NCBI GenBank assembly: GCA_002372815.1
Contig: DFIR01000092.1
Location: 50,253-96,252 of the forward strand
DNA from: Lachnospiraceae bacterium UBA3692
Lineage (GTDB): Bacteria > Bacillota > Clostridia > Lachnospirales > Lachnospiraceae
Direction: 5' to 3'
DNA: 46,000 bases
A program made the position numbers and the translations under genes. The notes beneath the pieces were generated by a model. The model was not told the origin of the DNA. It saw only the letters and a program-made list of their open reading frames with translations, and did no database searches. How positions within the stretch are numbered: the first letter of the stretch is position 1; each line of letters begins with the position of its first letter. Of this stretch, positions 7,087-13,237 are shown piece by piece.

Positions 7087-7530
7087 ATGAGCAATCAGGA
7101 CAATCGAGAAATGAACAGTCAGGAAATTCGAGAGTACATAAGCCAGCAGGCAGGAGTGCCGGTCGAGCTGTTGACCGGCCAGACGCCGGAGGAGATCATG
7201 CAGCAGGCACGGCAGCTGCTGGATCTGAGACAGACCCGGGCGCTGCTGGATCAGAAACAGGGCGAGAGTAAAGCGACGAGCGAGCAATTCGCGGAATGGG
7301 CGAAGCAGGAGATGGAGCATGAGGAGGGCATGACTGTCCGGGATCTCTTCATAACATGTATGAATGGCCCAGAGGAGCAGAAGCAGCAGCCAGATCCGCC
7401 GGCATATCCTGAACTGCATGATGCCGGGGAGGTTCAGAATATGCCTCCCGTAAAGCAGCCGATCCGGGAGATCTTCAGTGATTATTTCGCGGAAAATCTC
7501 GGTCACGCATGGAGTCTCGGGAAGTGGTGA
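7087..7530 (+). CDS. Hypothetical element protein, 147 aa
   Basis: The start is well supported by AAGGAGG at 7074-7080. The protein is Gln- and Glu-rich. The N-terminal part contains IREYISQQAGVPVELLTGQT, which looks like a small helical domain; a proline-rich hinge follows, then a C-terminal IREIFSDYFAENLG. No family recognised. Confidence 0.6.
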   Translation: MSNQDNREMNSQEIREYISQQAGVPVELLTGQTPEEIMQQARQLLDLRQTRALLDQKQGESKATSEQFAEWAKQEMEHEEGMTVRDLFITCMNGPEEQKQQPDPPAYPELHDAGEVQNMPPVKQPIREIFSDYFAENLGHAWSLGKW

Positions 7531-7534
7531 AGGG

Positions 7535-7813
7535 ATGAGAGCGATAAAACATGAACAGGCAACGGCCGGACGCAACGCTTCGGATCTGCCGATCTGGATT
7601 CCATGCAGCGCGCAGCTGCCGAAGGATGCAAGTACAGTCCTCCTCACTGACAGATTTAGAACGGTACGATTTGGGTATGTTGATTTTGATGGAAATTGGT
7701 ACTTGGGAGATGCTGAAACGAAAGTAGATCCGGGCGAAGTGATCGCATGGATGCCCCTCCCGAGACCGTGGCGCGGTGCAGAGACGACGGGAGGCGAGCA
7801 GGATGAAAATTAA
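7535..7813 (+). CDS. DUF551-domain protein
   Basis: A 92-residue protein. The ATG at 7535 is preferred because GAAGGG precedes it; a longer in-frame start overlaps the previous gene. Residues about 22-80 follow the DUF551 pattern: WIPCSAQLPKDASTVLLTD, then FGYVDFDGNWYL, then VIAWMPLP. DUF551 is a short phage domain of unknown role. The same domain is embedded in the 201-residue protein at 8244, so this is the stand-alone form of a module reused in this cluster. Confidence 0.72.
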   Translation: MRAIKHEQATAGRNASDLPIWIPCSAQLPKDASTVLLTDRFRTVRFGYVDFDGNWYLGDAETKVDPGEVIAWMPLPRPWRGAETTGGEQDEN

Positions 7814-8018
7814 AGAGATTATTTACCAGCACAGGAGAGATTTTGAGGCAATCTTTGAGTGCGAGCATTGCGGAGCCACCTCGAAGGAGTGGGGCTATGA
7901 TGATCGCAATTTTCACGAGAACGTGATCCCTAACATGGAATGCAAGCAGTGCGGCAAAAAGTCGCCGGACAGCTATCGCCCATTAAAACCGAGATACTCG
8001 CCGTGGGTGCAGATCTGA
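7803..8018 (+). CDS. Small zinc-ribbon protein, 71 aa
   Basis: Overlaps the previous gene. Two CxxC pairs (CEHCGATS and CKQCGKKS) lie 28-30 residues apart, a four-cysteine zinc ribbon preceded by an amphipathic helix. It may bind nucleic acid or be a structural knuckle. It opens the array of zinc-ribbon genes that continues to 9344. Confidence 0.6.
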   Translation: MKIKEIIYQHRRDFEAIFECEHCGATSKEWGYDDRNFHENVIPNMECKQCGKKSPDSYRPLKPRYSPWVQI

Positions 8019-8031
8019 ATGGAGGGACGGT

Positions 8032-8247
8032 ATGCGCGATCTGATAGACAGGCAAACAGCATTAAGTGAATCGTACCATGTTGTCAAAGATGGCGAGGTT
8101 TTTGAGGTGGTACAAGTTGAAACTATCTTAGGTTTACCGACAGTGCAGCCGGAGATCCTGAAGTGCATGGATTGCATTTACTCCAAGATATGCACATGGA
8201 GAAAAGCCGGTGCGACGTTCTGCAGTTTTGCGGAGGGAAGAGAATGA
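8032..8247 (+). CDS. RLIDAD-type small cysteine protein 1, 71 aa
   Basis: Preceded by GGAGGG. It starts MRDLIDRQTAL, a variant of the MRLIDADAL opening shared with the next three genes. A PTVQPE motif follows, then a cysteine cluster CMDCIYSKICTW. The stop overlaps the next start (ATGA). Function unknown; evidently a paralogue of its neighbours. Confidence 0.6.
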   Translation: MRDLIDRQTALSESYHVVKDGEVFEVVQVETILGLPTVQPEILKCMDCIYSKICTWRKAGATFCSFAEGRE

Positions 8248-8849
8248 GACTGATCGATGCTGATGCTCTTGAGCACAAATTGAGATCTGCAATAGATCTC
8301 GGACGGGACCGGGATGCCAGCACTTCGGAGCTGCAGGCAGTGCTGGAGGATCTGGAGCATATGCCTGCAGTGCAGGAGTGGATCTCCTGCAAAGAACGGC
8401 TGCCTGAAGCGGAGGGATCATATCTCTGCACATACGCCACAAATACCGGGAGATTCACGGGAGAATGTGACTATGACATTGAGGACGGGCTCGGATGGTG
8501 CTTTTGGTCCGATGCTCTTAAAAAGTGGGAGCCGGTGACAAATGTGATTGCATGGATGCCTCTCCCAGCGCCATTTGAGGACAAGGGATCTGCAGAGCCT
8601 GAGCGCGATGAGTGGTGTTCAGACTGTAAAGAGTATGATTCCGAAAAGCACTGCTGTCCGAGGTTCAATCGGGTTATTCGTGAGACTTTGGAAGAGGTAC
8701 GGCCCCAGAGGATGAGGGGAAGGTGGAAAGCTTTAGACGGAATCTATGAATGCTCTGAGTGCGGAGCGGCGTATTTCGGAAGGAACAATTTCTGCCCCAA
8801 CTGCGGAGCGGATATGAGAGGAGAGCTGGATGAGGCTGATAGATGCTGA
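8244..8849 (+). CDS. RLIDAD + DUF551 + zinc-ribbon protein, 201 aa
   Basis: The largest member of the array, with four modules in order. The opening MRLIDADALEHKL ends in PAVQEW. A DUF551 domain follows (WISCKERLPEAEGSYLCTY to VIAWMPLP). A CxxC plus CC cluster comes next (CSDCKEYDSEKHCC). A C-terminal zinc ribbon ends the protein (YECSECGAAYF, then FCPNCGADMRG). Each module also occurs alone or in other combinations in the neighbouring genes. Start and stop overlap both neighbours, so the genes are translationally coupled. Confidence 0.7.
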   Translation: MRLIDADALEHKLRSAIDLGRDRDASTSELQAVLEDLEHMPAVQEWISCKERLPEAEGSYLCTYATNTGRFTGECDYDIEDGLGWCFWSDALKKWEPVTNVIAWMPLPAPFEDKGSAEPERDEWCSDCKEYDSEKHCCPRFNRVIRETLEEVRPQRMRGRWKALDGIYECSECGAAYFGRNNFCPNCGADMRGELDEADRC

Positions 8850-9096
8850 CAAGCTGAGACATGAGATTCACTGTGCTTATTCTGATGATCTGGAGATTCT
8901 GGAGCACATTGATGCTCAGCCATCCGTACAGCCTCAGAGGCCGCAAGGTCACTGGATAGAGATACAAGCGCCAGACAGGGACGGCAATGCTCTTTATCAG
9001 TGTTCTATTTGTCACAGCGGAGAAACACATACGCCAGTTGTAGAGGTGCCGTTCTGTTGGCATTGTGGTGCAGAGATGAGAGGAGAGCAGCAATGA
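8830..9096 (+). CDS. RLIDAD + zinc-ribbon protein, 88 aa
   Basis: MRLIDADKLRHEI with a PSVQPQ motif is joined directly to a C-terminal zinc ribbon (YQCSICHSG, then FCWHCGAEMRGEQ). It is the 8244 protein without its middle modules. The start lies inside the end of the 8244 gene and the stop overlaps the next ATG. Confidence 0.65.
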   Translation: MRLIDADKLRHEIHCAYSDDLEILEHIDAQPSVQPQRPQGHWIEIQAPDRDGNALYQCSICHSGETHTPVVEVPFCWHCGAEMRGEQQ

Positions 9097-9344
9097 GGCT
9101 GATCAGTGCGGATAGACTGCTCACAGATCGCATGAGGAGCATGTACTATCATCTCCCCAATGGGGACACGGCCGTGCCGATCATTGATATTGAGCGCGCG
9201 CCGGCAGTGGAGATCCTGAACGATGAGCGGATCATACGCTGCAAGAGCTGCGAGCACTATGCCGATTCTATGTGCTCGAACCTCTGGATGCTTCATGCAG
9301 TGAGCCCGGAGGACTACTGCAGCAGAGCGAGGCTGAGAACATGA
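9093..9344 (+). CDS. RLIDAD-type small cysteine protein 2, 83 aa
   Basis: Begins MRLISADRLLTDR, has the PAVEIL motif, and ends with the cluster CKSCEHYADSMC, the same layout as the gene at 8032. The ATGA overlap with the previous gene fixes the start. Function unknown. Confidence 0.62.
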   Translation: MRLISADRLLTDRMRSMYYHLPNGDTAVPIIDIERAPAVEILNDERIIRCKSCEHYADSMCSNLWMLHAVSPEDYCSRARLRT

Positions 9345-9619
9345 GCCGCCGAAAGTACGAGAGAGGCCGGCAGATCTGCAGCGTCTCCGATTTCGAGAGA
9401 TCCGGGAGTGACTGGTTTATCGTGATGTTCGGCGCGGATCAGAGGACCAGACACAGGGCTTTTCTGATCTCGCTGCAGTACAGAACGCTTGAAAACTTCA
9501 TAAAACGAGGAGCAGTATTCGAGGCCAGGGCGAGAGAGGCAAGTATTTTACATGACGAACGAGGAGCTCGTTACATTGATACAGAACGGCGATCGGGAGA
9601 AGCTGGCGGATCTCTATAG
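9341..9619 (+). CDS. Hypothetical element protein, 92 aa
   Basis: The ATGA overlap with the previous gene sets the start. The sequence MSRRKYERGRQICSVSDFER, then AFLISLQYRTLENFIKRGAV, is basic and compact. The last third overlaps the sigma-factor gene by 68 bp, which is long for two real genes; the C-terminal part could be dispensable. No family recognised. Confidence 0.5.
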   Translation: MSRRKYERGRQICSVSDFERSGSDWFIVMFGADQRTRHRAFLISLQYRTLENFIKRGAVFEARAREASILHDERGARYIDTERRSGEAGGSL

Positions 9620-10394
9620 TCAGAACAGCGGCATGATCAGAGTGCATTGCCGGCGGTATGGAGGAGGGGAGGATCTCGAGGATCTTATGCAAGAATGCTT
9701 TTTTGCCGTCGAGACGGCTGCGAGGCTTTATGATCCCGGGAAGGAGGCCAGCTTCACAACATATCTCGGGATCTGGCTGAAGCAGACGATTCTGAGATAT
9801 CGGATGAACCTCGGCGGCATTGTGAGAGTGCCGGTCGGGCATAGAGAGCGGATCATGAAATACAAGCGGTTCATGAATGATTTCAGGACTACTCTCGGCC
9901 GAGATCCCTCCTCTGCTGAGACGATCGTGATGTTGCAGCTCACGCCGGACCAGATCGGCCAGCTGCAGCAGGACGTGAAGCTGCTGGATCTGTACAGCCT
10001 GAATGATCTCATAGGCGAGGAGACGGAACTGAACGAGCTGATCCCGGACTCCGGGGATCTCGAGGAGGACGTAACGGACAAGATCCTGCAGGATGAGCTC
10101 CGGCAGGCGCTCGAGCAGGCGATCGATGCTCTGAAGGAAAAAGAGGCGGCAGTCATTCGCGCCAGATTCTTTGATAACAGGATACAGAAGGAGATCGGAG
10201 AGGAGCTGCGCGTAAATTGCTCTTATGTTGGCGCACTCGAGCGCAGTGCTCTCCGAAAACTCAGAGGGAGCCGCCTGCTCCGGGAGTATGCGAAGATCTA
10301 CGGGATCAGCTTTAAAGGGACGTTGTCGAGGTTCAGGTCCACGGGGATCAGCGTGACAGAGTACGCAGCATTGCGGCTTTACGAGATGAGATGA
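9552..10394 (+). CDS. RNA polymerase sigma-70-family factor of the element
   Basis: A 280-residue protein. Region 2 is clear (EDLEDLMQECFFAVETAARL, ASFTTYLGIWLKQTILRY). A middle region resembling region 3 (VPVGHRERIMKYKRF) follows, then region 4 near the end (LKEKEAAVIRARFFDN, IGEELRVNCSYVGALERSAL). Sigma factors of this kind are common in Clostridia prophages, usually just before the terminase genes, where they switch on late transcription. Here no late genes follow: an intergenic hairpin and small genes lead straight to the integrase. It may therefore act on the element's own promoters or on a helper phage. Confidence 0.85.
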   Translation: MTNEELVTLIQNGDREKLADLYSQNSGMIRVHCRRYGGGEDLEDLMQECFFAVETAARLYDPGKEASFTTYLGIWLKQTILRYRMNLGGIVRVPVGHRERIMKYKRFMNDFRTTLGRDPSSAETIVMLQLTPDQIGQLQQDVKLLDLYSLNDLIGEETELNELIPDSGDLEEDVTDKILQDELRQALEQAIDALKEKEAAVIRARFFDNRIQKEIGEELRVNCSYVGALERSALRKLRGSRLLREYAKIYGISFKGTLSRFRSTGISVTEYAALRLYEMR

Positions 10395-10399
10395 TCAAA

Positions 10400-10434
10400 C
10401 GCCTGCACTGTTCAGGGCGAAAACAGCACAGGCG
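10400..10434 (+). terminator. Hairpin after the sigma-factor gene
   Basis: CGCCTGCACTGTT (10400-10412) pairs with AACAGCACAGGCG (10422-10434), with two central mismatches. No T-run follows, so it is a weak terminator or an RNA-stability element. A TATAAA box at about 10443 could start the next transcript. Confidence 0.4.
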
Positions 10435-10488
10435 AGAGATCTGTATAAATTATGACACTTGTGCCGGTAAACAACAAGGAGGTGCTGT

Positions 10489-10578
10489 ATGAGGCCAAGG
10501 TTCAGAGAATGCCCGGTATGTGGGCGAGCTGTGAGAAGCTCCGGGATCTGCGATGTATGCAGCGCCGGGAGAGAGTGA
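10489..10578 (+). CDS. Zinc-knuckle micro-protein, 29 aa
   Basis: The ATG at 10489 has an ideal AAGGAGG 5 nt upstream; the TGA is at 10576-10578, three bases before the next ATG. Two CxxC pairs (CPVCGRAV and CDVCSAG) within 29 residues make a minimal zinc ribbon. The perfect ribosome binding site and the coupling to the next gene argue for real translation. Confidence 0.6.
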   Translation: MRPRFRECPVCGRAVRSSGICDVCSAGRE

Positions 10579-10580
10579 AT

Positions 10581-10853
10581 ATGATCAAAGTGACTGAGAA
10601 ATACGGAATATCTGTTGATGACATGAATTGCACTGTTGTGAATCTGGCTGCTCCGAAAACAGAGAAGACGGGGAAGATCAGCTATAAAGCGATCGCTTTT
10701 TATAGCAGTCTCCCGGGAGCACTTCGGAAGATCCTGCAGCTGGAGCAGGCTCGAGGCCTGTCTGATCATGACATGGAGTTAAGGGAGGCTCTGCAGATCG
10801 TGCAGGAGTGCTGCAGGCGTTTTGAGACTGTTCTGGAGCGAGCTGAAGGCTGA
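10581..10853 (+). CDS. Hypothetical element protein, 90 aa
   Basis: The start at 10581 follows the stop of the micro-gene by two bases, so it is probably translated by re-initiation; the longer frame beginning at 10452 would run through that micro-gene. Mainly helical (YKAIAFYSSLPGALRKILQL, ELREALQIVQECCRRFETVL). No family recognised. Confidence 0.55.
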   Translation: MIKVTEKYGISVDDMNCTVVNLAAPKTEKTGKISYKAIAFYSSLPGALRKILQLEQARGLSDHDMELREALQIVQECCRRFETVLERAEG

Positions 10854-10881
10854 TTCTGGGCGATTTACAGCAGGATAGTAT

Positions 10882-10944
10882 AAATCCTCACATGAGGCTT
10901 TAAAACGCTTCAGAGAAGCTAGAACGGGCCTCTGTGAGGATTTT
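10882..10944. terminator. Bidirectional terminator between convergent genes
   Basis: Long arms AAATCCTCACATGAGGC (10882-10898) and GCCTCTGTGAGGATTTT (10928-10944) pair almost perfectly, with A- and T-rich bases on both flanks. The loop holds a small inner hairpin (GCTT...AAGC). It lies exactly between a plus-strand and a minus-strand gene that end here. Confidence 0.8.
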
Positions 10945-10953
10945 ATATATGAG

Positions 10954-11157
10954 TCATGTATTCTGATCGGGATGCAGCGCAGTATTGATAGCATTCACAA
11001 CATATTGATTCACGGAAATACCTTGCTCAGAGGCGGCCTGCCGTATTTCCTCTTTTTGTCCTTTGGGGACTCTGATCGTCATGCTATCGACTTTCGTGCT
11101 CAGATATTTGTCATTTGCCTTTTGTTGGGCAGGCGTCAGCCCCTTGTATCTGCTCAT
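10954..11157 (-). CDS. Ribbon-helix-helix DNA-binding protein, 67 aa
   Basis: The pattern SMTIRVPKGQKEEIRQAASE, then GISVNQYVVNAINTAL, is the Arc/MetJ-type ribbon-helix-helix fold: one basic beta strand then two helices, binding DNA as a dimer of dimers. No Shine-Dalgarno sequence precedes the ATG; an extended -10 box (TGC-TAGAAT on the minus strand, 11164-11169) ends 6 nt before it, so the mRNA is probably leaderless. It diverges from the 11276 operon. Two palindromes in that operon's promoter region are good candidates for its binding sites. Confidence 0.75.
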   Translation of the reverse strand: MSRYKGLTPAQQKANDKYLSTKVDSMTIRVPKGQKEEIRQAASEQGISVNQYVVNAINTALHPDQNT

Positions 11158-11163
11158 GCTTAG

Positions 11164-11192
11164 ATTCTAGCACATGACAGAGGACAGCAAAA
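11164..11192 (-). promoter_or_regulatory. Promoter of the ribbon-helix-helix gene (leaderless start)
   Basis: On the minus strand TTTTGC (11187-11192), 17 bp, and TAGAAT (11164-11169) with a TG extension form a promoter. Its start point falls at or next to the A of the initiation codon (11157). Confidence 0.5.
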
Positions 11193-11197
11193 GACAG

Positions 11198-11226
11198 TTG
11201 ACATATGAGTCATATAGAGATACTTT
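11198..11226 (+). promoter_or_regulatory. Promoter of the pre-integrase operon
   Basis: A perfect -35 TTGACA (11198-11203), a 17-bp spacer and TACTTT (11221-11226). The spacer contains the palindrome ATATGAGTCATAT, so a bound regulator would block RNA polymerase. It drives the two small genes and the integrase. Confidence 0.7.
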
Positions 11227-11251
11227 TGAGTTGGATCTATATGATTCATAT
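11203..11251. promoter_or_regulatory. Pair of 13-bp palindromic operators
   Basis: ATATGAGTCATAT (11203-11215) and ATATGATTCATAT (11239-11251) are each self-complementary around the central base, with centres 36 bp apart. The first sits between the -35 and -10 boxes. A related ATGAGTCATG occurs at 10950-10959, near the stop of the ribbon-helix-helix gene. Confidence 0.7.
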
Positions 11252-11275
11252 TACACACATGGAAGGAGTAAAGAG

Positions 11276-11452
11276 ATGAAAACGGCGAGAATTATGGAAC
11301 TGTGCGAGAGGATCATGGACAAAGGAGCTGCAGCTGCTGCGCTGCGCTCGCTGGCTGATCTGAAGGCCGGGAGGAGCAATGTCGAGGAGCCTGAGCTCGG
11401 CCAGGCGGATCAGGAGACTCTTGTGAAGCTGATGGAGGTGATGAGGGGATGA
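11276..11452 (+). CDS. Small helical protein before the integrase, 58 aa
   Basis: The ATG at 11276 is preferred to an in-frame start 102 nt earlier because AAGGAG is well placed and because the longer frame would span the promoter and operators. Helical and charged (ARIMELCERIMDKGAAAAAL, ETLVKLMEVMRG). No family recognised; the stop overlaps the next start. Confidence 0.5.
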   Translation: MKTARIMELCERIMDKGAAAAALRSLADLKAGRSNVEEPELGQADQETLVKLMEVMRG

Positions 11453-11676
11453 ACGAGAAGAGGAAGGAGATCCTGAGAGCGCGTGATGAGATCTCAGCAC
11501 TCACGGACAAGATCAGAGCACTCTGTGAGGTTCTGGGAGTGGCCGCAACTGGGGAGATGCCGGTACAGAGTGAGGCTCTGCAGCACTATTCAGAGGTGAT
11601 CGCTGATCTGGCCGATGAAATCGATGGAGTGATCGAGGATCTCGAGGATGATCCGATCGGGGAAGAGGAGGAGTGA
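11449..11676 (+). CDS. Small acidic coiled-coil protein, 75 aa
   Basis: The start overlaps the previous stop (ATGA). Heptad-like N-terminal helix (KEILRARDEISALTDKIRAL) and a very acidic end (IEDLEDDPIGEEEE). Sits immediately before the integrase and shares its transcript; it may be an accessory factor, but nothing in the sequence proves this. Confidence 0.5.
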   Translation: MNEKRKEILRARDEISALTDKIRALCEVLGVAATGEMPVQSEALQHYSEVIADLADEIDGVIEDLEDDPIGEEEE

Positions 11677-12845
11677 TGAGCTTAGATCGAGGAATGAGGC
11701 TGAAGCAGAACGGCCGGTATGAGTATAGATTCAAATACCATGATAAAATGTACTCTGTCTCCGGGAAGTCTCAGACTGAATGCCGGGACCGGCGCGATGA
11801 TCTGATCGAGGAGCTGAAGAAGAAGGAAAAACAGGCAGAGGAGCAGGCGAGGGCCGAAGCTGATCGAAAACGCCGGGGACTCACGAAAGACGGCGAGGAT
11901 TATCGATGTGAGGATTATCTGGATCAGTGGCTCGAGAATCAGATTCACCTGAAGAGCGCAACGGTCCGCACATATAGGAAGATGCTTAACCGAGTCTGCA
12001 GCCAGAAGATCGGGAGGCCTGCAGTCACTTTCGGAGATATTCGCCTCGGGGATCTGCAGGCTCAGACGATCCGGGATCTGCAGAGGTCACTCCGAAAAGA
12101 AGATCTGCAGACGAGAACGATAAACGACGAGCTGTCTCTGCTGAAAAAGGCTCTCACGGATGCAGTGAACGAGTGCATGATCGAGAGAAATCCTTGTAAT
12201 GCTGTGAGACGTCTGCCTCGTGAAGAGGTGCAAGTACGGGAGACGATACACAGAGCACTCACGGCTCCAGAGATTGAGTTATTCATGAAAACGGCAGAGG
12301 AGAAGAAAAGCCCGTATTGCAATCTGTATACTGTGCTCCTCTATACCGGGCTCAGGATCGGAGAGGCCTCTGCTCTTACTCTCTGGGATTTCGGGGAGAA
12401 GGATATCGTGATCAATAAAACCGTGACGCGAACAGAGACGGGATACAAGGTAGCGCGTCAGACCAAAACGGAGGCCGGCAAACGGAGAGTGCCGATCTCT
12501 CCGGCAGTGAGAGAGGCCGTCGAGAAGCAGAAGGATCAGAACGTGAAGCTGTACGGAAAATGCCGGACAGATCTGCCGCTCTTCCTCATGCCGAGAGGTG
12601 GGATCATTCGAGGCGATCGCGTGAACGAGGATATTCGCCGGATCTGCAGCGCAGCAAAAATTCAGTATTTTTCGGTTCATGCCTTCAGGGCGACGTTCAC
12701 GAGTAAATGCGTTGCCGCCGGCGTCGATGTGAAAAACCTCATGGAGATCCTCGGACATGTAGACGTGCAGATGACAATGGGGCTGTATGCTCATGCAGAC
12801 GATATGCAAAAAAGGGAGCAGCTGCTCGCTGTAAATTTCAGATAA
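11676..12845 (+). CDS. int: Tyrosine site-specific integrase
   Basis: A 389-residue phage integrase. N-terminal arm-binding domain (YEYRFKYHDKMYSVSGKSQT), core-binding SAM-like domain around residues 70-165, catalytic domain after residue 185. Catalytic residues are all visible: R227 (YTGLRIGEA), a Lys in the TKTEAGKRRVPIS loop, H335 and R338 (HAFRATF), H361 (LGH) and the nucleophile Y371 (GLYAHA). It lies at the right end pointing at attR, with GAGGAG upstream of ATG 11676. The tRNA-derived 20-bp repeats are its expected core sites and the TGGGATTTTAC repeats its probable arm sites. Confidence 0.95.
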   Translation: MSLDRGMRLKQNGRYEYRFKYHDKMYSVSGKSQTECRDRRDDLIEELKKKEKQAEEQARAEADRKRRGLTKDGEDYRCEDYLDQWLENQIHLKSATVRTYRKMLNRVCSQKIGRPAVTFGDIRLGDLQAQTIRDLQRSLRKEDLQTRTINDELSLLKKALTDAVNECMIERNPCNAVRRLPREEVQVRETIHRALTAPEIELFMKTAEEKKSPYCNLYTVLLYTGLRIGEASALTLWDFGEKDIVINKTVTRTETGYKVARQTKTEAGKRRVPISPAVREAVEKQKDQNVKLYGKCRTDLPLFLMPRGGIIRGDRVNEDIRRICSAAKIQYFSVHAFRATFTSKCVAAGVDVKNLMEILGHVDVQMTMGLYAHADDMQKREQLLAVNFR

Positions 12846-12872
12846 TCGGCCTCTGTAAAGCCATGAAATCAC

Positions 12873-12893
12873 TGGGATTTCACTGGGATTCAC
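12873..12893 (+). repeat. Right-end copies of the 11-bp TGGGATTT(T/C)AC repeat
   Basis: TGGGATTTCAC (12873-12883) and TGGGATTCAC (12884-12893) follow the integrase stop by about 30 bp and precede attR by about 36 bp. They match the left-end repeats and are probable integrase arm sites. Confidence 0.65.
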
Positions 12894-12928
12894 TGAGAAA
12901 CATGCAGTAAAATAGCCAATCGGGGCAA

Positions 12929-12948
12929 GAATCCCTCTTCCCCTGCTA
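12929..12948 (+). other. attR: right attachment repeat
   Basis: Perfect 20-bp copy of the tRNA-Trp 3' end (same bases as 2365-2384). The sequence before it differs from the tRNA, so only this core was duplicated. Confidence 0.92.
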
Positions 12949-12956
12949 CCAATACA

Positions 12957-12993
12957 TGACTGTCTGTCACAGGTTGACAGACAGTCATTTTTT
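12957..12993 (+). terminator. Rho-independent terminator after attR
   Basis: A 13-bp perfect stem TGACTGTCTGTCA (12957-12969) / TGACAGACAGTCA (12975-12987) with a T-run. It is positioned relative to attR as the 2397-2438 terminator is relative to attL. Confidence 0.85.
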
Positions 12994-13114
12994 GTAGAGT
13001 TTATCTATGTTTTCTGCCCCTTCTGGCTGTCTGTCACATGCTCATAAGTGGGCGGACCGGAAGGGGAATTTAGGGTAAAAATGGGAAACAAATAGGGCTT
13101 TTTTTGGGCTCAAC

Positions 13115-13136
13115 TGGGATTTTACTGGGATTTTGC
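13115..13136 (+). repeat. 11-bp repeats TGGGATTTTAC in the relic end
   Basis: TGGGATTTTAC (13115-13125) and TGGGATTTTGC (13126-13136), with a degenerate TGGGCTCAAC just before. They lie outside the element's attR. Confidence 0.75.
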
Positions 13137-13237
13137 CGGGGCAGAATCCAATCTTTTTGCCCCGTCGGACCATTGCCCCGGAATGCATAGAGTGTTAAAG
13201 TCTTAGAAGCGGCACAGTAAGTTTTCAAGAGGTTAGC

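Larger units (their letters stand above)
2365..12948 (+). mobile_element. Integrative element in tRNA-Trp (prophage early region or satellite-like island)
   Basis: The element spans about 10.6 kb between perfect 20-bp repeats. Gene order from the left: XRE-type repressor (minus strand), then on the plus strand an excisionase-like HTH, replication protein, Erf-like annealing protein, resolvase-like nuclease, a long run of small overlapping genes, a sigma-70-family factor and a tyrosine integrase abutting attR; one ribbon-helix-helix gene is on minus. This is the layout of a temperate phage early region. No packaging, virion, lysis, conjugation or classical resistance gene can be recognised. 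It is therefore a defective prophage that has lost its late genes, or a satellite or minimal integrative element relying on a helper. Confidence 0.9.
12949..13237 (+). mobile_element. Relic left end of a related element beyond attR; otherwise non-coding
   Basis: The features of the element's own left end recur here in the same order and spacing: a terminator hairpin, then TTTTTTGTAGAGTTTATCTA (near-identical to 2434-2453), then phased TGGGATTTTAC copies 167 bp after the core (164 bp at the left end). The rest of the sequence has diverged. After 13137 there is only an inverted repeat CGGGGCA (13137-13143) / TGCCCCG (13158-13164) and the ribosome binding site AGAGG of the next gene. No ORF of note is seen. 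Confidence 0.7.

Noticed and set aside
6987..7271. Possible GTG-start gene with GAGGAGGG upstream
   Set aside because: It overlaps the next gene (7087) by 185 bp, and its second half is Arg/Ala/Gly-rich out-of-frame sequence. The first 30 residues look fair, so a short protein cannot be wholly excluded.
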